This document shows, piece after piece, positions 4,457 through 7,418 of a stretch of DNA of 7,418 bases (position 1 is its first letter; each line of letters opens with the position of its first letter). The stretch is from a bacterium (GTDB lineage Bacteria > Patescibacteriota > Minisyncoccia > Phycocordibacterales > Phycocordibacteraceae). The stretch spans positions 1 to 7,418 of the forward strand of contig JAKAJJ010000028.1 of the NCBI GenBank assembly GCA_021813835.1. Direction: 5' to 3'. Below the pieces are notes generated by a model. The model made no database searches. It worked only from the letters and a program-made list of their open reading frames with translations, and had not been told where the DNA came from. Both the position numbers and the translations under genes were made by a program.

Positions 4457-4573
4457 TCAACCCTGGCGCGCCTTGCGGCGGGGATTTTTCTTGTTGATAC
4501 GGTAAAGGCGCCCGCCGCGGCGAACGAGCTGGTCTCCCGGCTGCTGTTTCCGAATGGACGCACGAACTTTCAT
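4457..4573 (-). CDS. rpmJ: Large-subunit ribosomal protein bL36 (zinc-free form)
   Basis: A 38-residue protein starting MKVRASIRKQQPGDQLVRRG and ending YRINKKNPRRKARQG. The MKVRAS start and the NP..K.RQG end match bL36 exactly, and the length is canonical. bL36 is the smallest 50S protein and sits near the L7/L12 stalk base. The Cys-Cys-Cys-His zinc ligands of the zinc form are all absent (the C..C position reads QQPGDQ), so this is the zinc-independent type. It follows infA by 18 nt, as in most bacteria. No Shine-Dalgarno sequence precedes the ATG; the region is T-rich. The stop is TGA, which argues against UGA recoding in this organism. Confidence 0.96.
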   Translation of the reverse strand: MKVRASIRKQQPGDQLVRRGGRLYRINKKNPRRKARQG

Positions 4574-4591
4574 CGTAAAAATGTCGAAATA

Positions 4592-4837
4592 TTAGGTTAA
4601 TCGGCGCACGATCCGGGCGCGGCCCCCGTAGGGATCGAGCACCATTTCCACCTGATCGCCGACGAGAACGCGGATGCGGTGAAGGCGCATCTTGCCCGCA
4701 AGATATGCGAGCACGAGCTTGCCTTCAGCGCCTTCGCCCGCCTCCCCATCTACGGGAAGACGGACGCGAAAAAGGGAGTTCGGCAACACCTCTTCGACGG
4801 AGCCGACCGCCGTTTTCGTATCCTCGCCGTCTTTCAT
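4592..4837 (-). CDS. infA: Translation initiation factor IF-1
   Basis: An 81-residue S1/OB-fold protein, slightly longer than the usual ~72. GSVEEVLPNSLFRVRL (12-27) and LAYLAGKMRLHRIRVLVGDQ (43-62) are the IF-1 signatures, and DPYGGRARIVRRLT matches the family's 'PYD...GRI..R' end. IF-1 blocks the ribosomal A site during initiation, with IF-2 and IF-3. About nine extra residues (roughly PVDGEAGEGAEGK, 28-40) are inserted in the loop between beta strands where E. coli has a short ENGH turn. The gene opens the ribosomal cluster, with a promoter-like site just upstream and rpmJ 18 nt downstream. The usual upstream neighbours secY, adk and map are not here. The ATG at 4837 has no Shine-Dalgarno sequence. 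Confidence 0.96.
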   Translation of the reverse strand: MKDGEDTKTAVGSVEEVLPNSLFRVRLPVDGEAGEGAEGKLVLAYLAGKMRLHRIRVLVGDQVEMVLDPYGGRARIVRRLT

Positions 4838-4851
4838 GCAGATGTCACTTG

Positions 4852-4880
4852 AATGTAGCAGGAGTCGGGGAAATCGTCAA
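4852..4880 (-). promoter_or_regulatory. Candidate promoter for the infA-rpsI ribosomal operon
   Basis: On the minus strand: TTGACG (4880-4875), a 17-nt spacer ending TGC, then TACATT (4857-4852). That is 5 of 6 for -35, 4 of 6 for -10, plus a TGn extended -10 motif. It sits in the 53-nt gap between the baseplate-J-like gene and infA. Transcription would start some 6-8 nt before the infA ATG, giving a very short leader. It is the best promoter match I see and marks a likely unit boundary. Confidence 0.6.
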
Positions 4881-4890
4881 TCAAATAGCG

Positions 4891-6105
4891 CTACGGGCCG
4901 ACCGTCGTCACCGAGATGGCGGCGGGATCTTGCGGAAAGGTCTGCCGCCAGAACGGGCGCAGGATGATGACCGCGCGCTTCACTTCGGGATAATTCGTGA
5001 GGACGACCTCCGCTTCCGAACGGCTCTTCCCCGCCACGGCGGCGGCGATGCGCGACGGGTCGACCGTATAGACGAGCGGCGCCGTGCCCGCGAGGGTGAA
5101 AGTAAAAGGCGCGATGTTCGAATCGGGGATGCCCGCGGCGGCGAGCGTGAGGCCGGTCGTCGTCGCGAGAGCAAGGGGCTCGCCCTGGTAGCCGAGGCCG
5201 GGTACCGCCGCGGCGATGGCGCCCGCGAGCGCGGCATTCGGGAAGACGACCGCGAGCGCGGTTCCCTGTTCCTTCACGTCGACTTCGCCGAGCGCCGTCG
5301 AGGGCTCGGAGGCGAGTTCCCGGTACGTCGTCGTCGCCGCTCCCGGTATGAGCACGTATCCCTCCGGTACCTGCGCCTTCAAACTCGCGAGAAGGTCGGG
5401 CTCGAGCGCGGCGACGAGCGCCTTGGTGGCCTGCGCTTCGGTCGTCGCGTCGACGACGGGTACGGTGCCGGAAGCGCCGCCCGCCATCGAGTCCGTCGAA
5501 CGCGCGTAAACCTCGCTCGCTTGCGGCGTTCCGGAGAGTCCGGGGACGGTGAAGGAGGTCGGGCCGATGTTGTAGGTGCTGCCCGCCTGGTCGGCATACA
5601 CGGTCGCCCGGATGCTCCCCGGTTTCGAGGAGGATCCGGCGGGTATCGTTACCGCCGAGCGGATGCGGAAAATGAGCCCGGCGGGGGAAGCGAAGCGGGT
5701 GTTCGTGATGAGGCGCTGGGCCTTCGCCTGCGTGTTGTAGATGGTGATGGTGCCGGACGCGTACGTATGGACGGTTTTCGTGCCGCTTCCCGCGATGCTC
5801 TGCGACGCCACCTTTTGGACCTTCAGGACCTGGAACGGCAGAACGGCCGAACTCGCGCTCGCGGTAAACGAACTTTGGACCGCGGCGGAGACGGTATTCG
5901 GGATCACCTCGACTTTCGCGCTCGAGAAGTAGACGAGGGCGCCGGCCGACAGGGCGACGACGATGAGTACGATGACGACGGTCGCGTACGGGAACCGCGC
6001 GGGCCGGCCCGAAGCGCGCGGCGCCCGCGCGGCGGGCGTATCGGACATACCCGTCTCCTTGCGGCGCGAGGGCGGGATGATGTCGTCAAGCTTGCGCGTA
6101 GCCAT
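4891..6105 (-). CDS. Single-pass membrane protein with baseplate J/gp47-like domain
   Basis: A 404-residue protein from the ATG at 6105. A basic cytoplasmic N-terminus (RKLDDIIPPSRRK) leads to one transmembrane helix at about 39-60 (YATVVIVLIVVALSAGALVY). The rest is a large outer region of beta-rich, Ser/Thr/Ala-rich sequence. Residues 136-210 (TRFASPAGLIFRIRSAVTIP, ADQAGSTYNIGPTSFTVPGL, YARSTDSMAGG) match the pattern of phage/type VI baseplate J (gp47) proteins: 'T.F....G..F.....v.iPaG..', 'a...G..yNig...', 'a.....GG'. Such membrane-anchored J-like proteins are, to my knowledge, common in Patescibacteria; their role is unclear. A second start at 6048 has the only strong Shine-Dalgarno sequence in the window (AAGGAG, 6 nt before ATG) and would remove 19 residues. 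The upstream neighbour is PilM-like, hinting at a cell-surface role, but that is inference. Confidence 0.75.
   Translation of the reverse strand: MATRKLDDIIPPSRRKETGMSDTPAARAPRASGRPARFPYATVVIVLIVVALSAGALVYFSSAKVEVIPNTVSAAVQSSFTASASSAVLPFQVLKVQKVASQSIAGSGTKTVHTYASGTITIYNTQAKAQRLITNTRFASPAGLIFRIRSAVTIPAGSSSKPGSIRATVYADQAGSTYNIGPTSFTVPGLSGTPQASEVYARSTDSMAGGASGTVPVVDATTEAQATKALVAALEPDLLASLKAQVPEGYVLIPGAATTTYRELASEPSTALGEVDVKEQGTALAVVFPNAALAGAIAAAVPGLGYQGEPLALATTTGLTLAAAGIPDSNIAPFTFTLAGTAPLVYTVDPSRIAAAVAGKSRSEAEVVLTNYPEVKRAVIILRPFWRQTFPQDPAAISVTTVGP
6055..6060 (-). promoter_or_regulatory. Strong Shine-Dalgarno sequence before an internal start at 6048
   Basis: AAGGAG on the minus strand, 6 nt before the ATG at 6048-6046. 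It is the only near-consensus ribosome binding site I found. It makes the choice between starts 6105 and 6048 uncertain. The downstream start still leaves the transmembrane helix intact. Confidence 0.5.
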
Positions 6106-6111
6106 GGGGGG

Positions 6112-6120
6112 AGTATAGCA
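6112..6120 (-). promoter_or_regulatory. Candidate extended -10 promoter for the baseplate-J-like gene
   Basis: TGCTATACT on the minus strand fits an extended -10 (TGn plus TATACT, 5 of 6). No good -35 is present at 17 nt. Initiation would fall at or next to the ATG at 6105, giving a leaderless message for that start, or a 57-nt leader with a good Shine-Dalgarno sequence for the start at 6048. Confidence 0.4.
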
Positions 6121-6163
6121 GACCGCTCCCGCGGGCGTCCGCGCGGGCGCTGTGCATAGGCGC

Positions 6164-7213
6164 TCACGGCGCCCCCGATTCGCGGTCGCGGCGCGCGGCG
6201 TAGAGCGCGAGGGAAGAGAGCGCGAGATCCGGCGCGTCGCCGGAGGATTGTTCGACAAGCGCCGCGAGGTGGCGCGCGAGGACCGGGACGACGACGGGCG
6301 GATTGTCGGAAAGCCAGAGCGGACTCATATCCGCCGCGGCAAGCGTCCGGGCGAGGGTCCCGGCATCCGATTCGCGCGCGATGAGGAACATGGCGCGCGG
6401 CAATGGGTATCGCTCCGCGAACCCGGCGAAGGCGCGGCGGACTTCCCCGAGCCATGCGGAGCCGCCCTCCCCCGTTCCCGACGTTTCGGATACGGCGACG
6501 ATGAGGCCCTGCCGGACGAGCGTGAGAGCGATGCGCGCTTCGGAAACGTCGAGGATGAGCGCGTCGCGCTCGTGGGGGAAAGCGGAGCGCACGGCCTGGT
6601 ACCGCGCGGAATTGCCCGCGATGAACGCAATACGTTCCGCAGGGAAAAAGCCGCGGAGAGCCGTGGAGAGCCGTTCGGCGACGACGCGGCGCACGAATGA
6701 CGCCATAATGACGACGTCCGCGCGGCGTGCTTGTTTCCCGTACGGGCTGCGCGTCTCATACCCGTTCAGGATGGTTCCGACGACGCTTTCGTCCACGAGC
6801 GCCATGCCGAAAACGGTTCTTCCGGCTTTCTTCATCGCCCGTCCGACGAGCTTTCTGGTGAACGTAAAAGGCGTTTTGTCCTCAAAACGCTCGATGCGCA
6901 CGGCGGTCATTCCCCACGGCGCGCCGACGGAAACGAGCGCTTCGCGTACGGCGCCGCTGCCGGTCGCCCGAAGGAGCGCCGGCGCTCCCGCGCGGACAAG
7001 CGCATCGCCGAGTCCCGCAAGGGTGCGCAGCATCGCGCTTTCGTGCGGCTCGTTCCGGCGGGTGTCAAGGGAAAGGCGGAGCGCAGAAATCACGCGCGGC
7101 CGCGCGCCGGGCGCGCATATGACATAAGCGCCGCCGACGGAATCCGCGCTTATGTCGATGAGCGCGAGCGATTCCGCACGTTCCGTGCGAAAGAGACGGC
7201 CGAAGAAGCTCAT
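6164..7213 (-). CDS. PilM/FtsA-like actin-fold protein (putative)
   Basis: A 349-residue protein with no signal peptide or transmembrane helix. Near the N-terminus LALIDISADSVGGAYV (16-31) resembles the phosphate-1 motif of actin-fold ATPases (D-I-G-S-x-S-V), with Ser-Ala in place of Gly-Ser. Near the middle DALILDVSEARIALTLVRQG (217-236) resembles the phosphate-2 motif (D-V/I-G-x-x-x-T), again lacking the Gly. The order and roughly 200-residue spacing fit PilM, the cytoplasmic type IV pilus protein, or a similar FtsA/SHS2-type protein. Both glycines that normally touch phosphate are replaced, so ATP binding is doubtful and it may be a degenerate structural homologue. It starts 5 nt after the alaS stop and ends 58 nt before the membrane protein gene. 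Type IV pilus genes of CPR bacteria are the obvious partners, but none others are in the window. Confidence 0.5.
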   Translation of the reverse strand: MSFFGRLFRTERAESLALIDISADSVGGAYVICAPGARPRVISALRLSLDTRRNEPHESAMLRTLAGLGDALVRAGAPALLRATGSGAVREALVSVGAPWGMTAVRIERFEDKTPFTFTRKLVGRAMKKAGRTVFGMALVDESVVGTILNGYETRSPYGKQARRADVVIMASFVRRVVAERLSTALRGFFPAERIAFIAGNSARYQAVRSAFPHERDALILDVSEARIALTLVRQGLIVAVSETSGTGEGGSAWLGEVRRAFAGFAERYPLPRAMFLIARESDAGTLARTLAAADMSPLWLSDNPPVVVPVLARHLAALVEQSSGDAPDLALSSLALYAARRDRESGAP

Positions 7214-7218
7214 TTCGC

Positions 7219-7418
7219 CTATTCTAGCACCGCCTTGATGCGGCGGATGCCGGCGGACGACGCCTCTTCCTTCCGGATCTCGAAGCGCCTGCCGCCTTCG
7301 CTCAGCTCGCGCGTGTTCGATACGTGCGGCCCGCCGCAGAACTCGATGGAAAACGCCTGCGCGAATTTCGGATCCTCCGGCGTCGCGTCTTTCGGCCCTA
7401 CGGAGTACACGCTCACCT
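7219..7418 (-). CDS. alaS: Alanyl-tRNA synthetase, C-terminal end (enters from the right edge)
   Basis: The frame is open from the window edge to TAG at 7221-7219, giving about 66 residues. FSIEFCGGPHVSNTRELSEG matches the C-G-G-(T/P)-H zinc/active-site motif of the AlaRS editing domain (tRNA_SAD), and RFEIRKEEASSAGIRRIKAV matches the segment that ends this domain. The editing domain removes Ser and Gly wrongly attached to tRNA-Ala. The protein stops at AVLE, immediately after the domain, where E. coli continues with a C-terminal (C-Ala) region of over 150 residues. The stop is clean and the next gene begins 5 nt later, so this looks natural. A free-standing editing protein (AlaX) is an alternative that the missing upstream part would settle. 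Confidence 0.85.
   Translation of the reverse strand, partial: VSVYSVGPKDATPEDPKFAQAFSIEFCGGPHVSNTRELSEGGRRFEIRKEEASSAGIRRIKAVLE

Noticed and set aside
4280..4459. Read-through of the rpmJ TGA (or rpsK TAG) into the in-frame small ORF
   Set aside because: The frames are open and in register for B and A but not for C. bL36 and uS11 end exactly where the families end, and nothing points to stop-codon recoding.
4705..6159. Plus-strand open frame of 484 codons
   Set aside because: It is antisense to infA and the baseplate-J-like gene, extremely rich in Arg, Gly and Asp, with no recognisable domain. It is a composition artefact.

Overview
The window looks like a chromosomal segment from a GC-rich member of the Patescibacteria/CPR, most likely Parcubacteria-like. 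This is inferred from content, not from a search. Supporting signs are an alanyl-tRNA synthetase that ends right after its editing domain, a bL36 and a uS4 without zinc-binding cysteines, a short uL13, a membrane-anchored baseplate-J-like protein beside a PilM/actin-like protein, and almost no Shine-Dalgarno sequences. The standard genetic code fits every gene.

Every gene I accept lies on the minus strand, so the window reads from right to left. From the right edge come the 3' end of alaS (7418-7219), a PilM/FtsA-like actin-fold protein (7213-6164) and a single-pass membrane protein of the baseplate J/gp47 type (6105-4891). A promoter-like sequence follows. After it comes a compact translation/transcription cluster equivalent to the end of the spc operon plus the alpha operon and the L13-S9 pair: infA, rpmJ, rpsM, rpsK, rpsD, rpoA, rplQ, rplM, rpsI. 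A second promoter-like site precedes grpE, which runs off the left edge.

Most gaps in the ribosomal cluster are 1-38 nt. Three are 157-189 nt: those before rpsM, rpsK and rpsD. Each holds a member of one family of AT-rich, highly structured elements, called here B, C and A. Each has the same plan: an outer helix (helix 2) around a smaller hairpin (helix 3), abutting another hairpin (helix 1) whose stem contains the ATG of the downstream ribosomal gene. Stem sequences differ between copies while pairing is kept. Each copy also holds a 37-40 codon minus-strand reading frame ending in FSNSL(C/R)S, whose stop lies at the edge of the helix-1 loop, 9-11 nt before the next ATG. Possible explanations are a leader-peptide or translational-coupling device, a structured regulatory RNA, or a dispersed palindromic repeat that settled next to start codons. 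This is the main point of interest.

No tRNA, rRNA, CRISPR array, insertion sequence or transposase gene was seen. No stretch over 300 bases lacks a gene.
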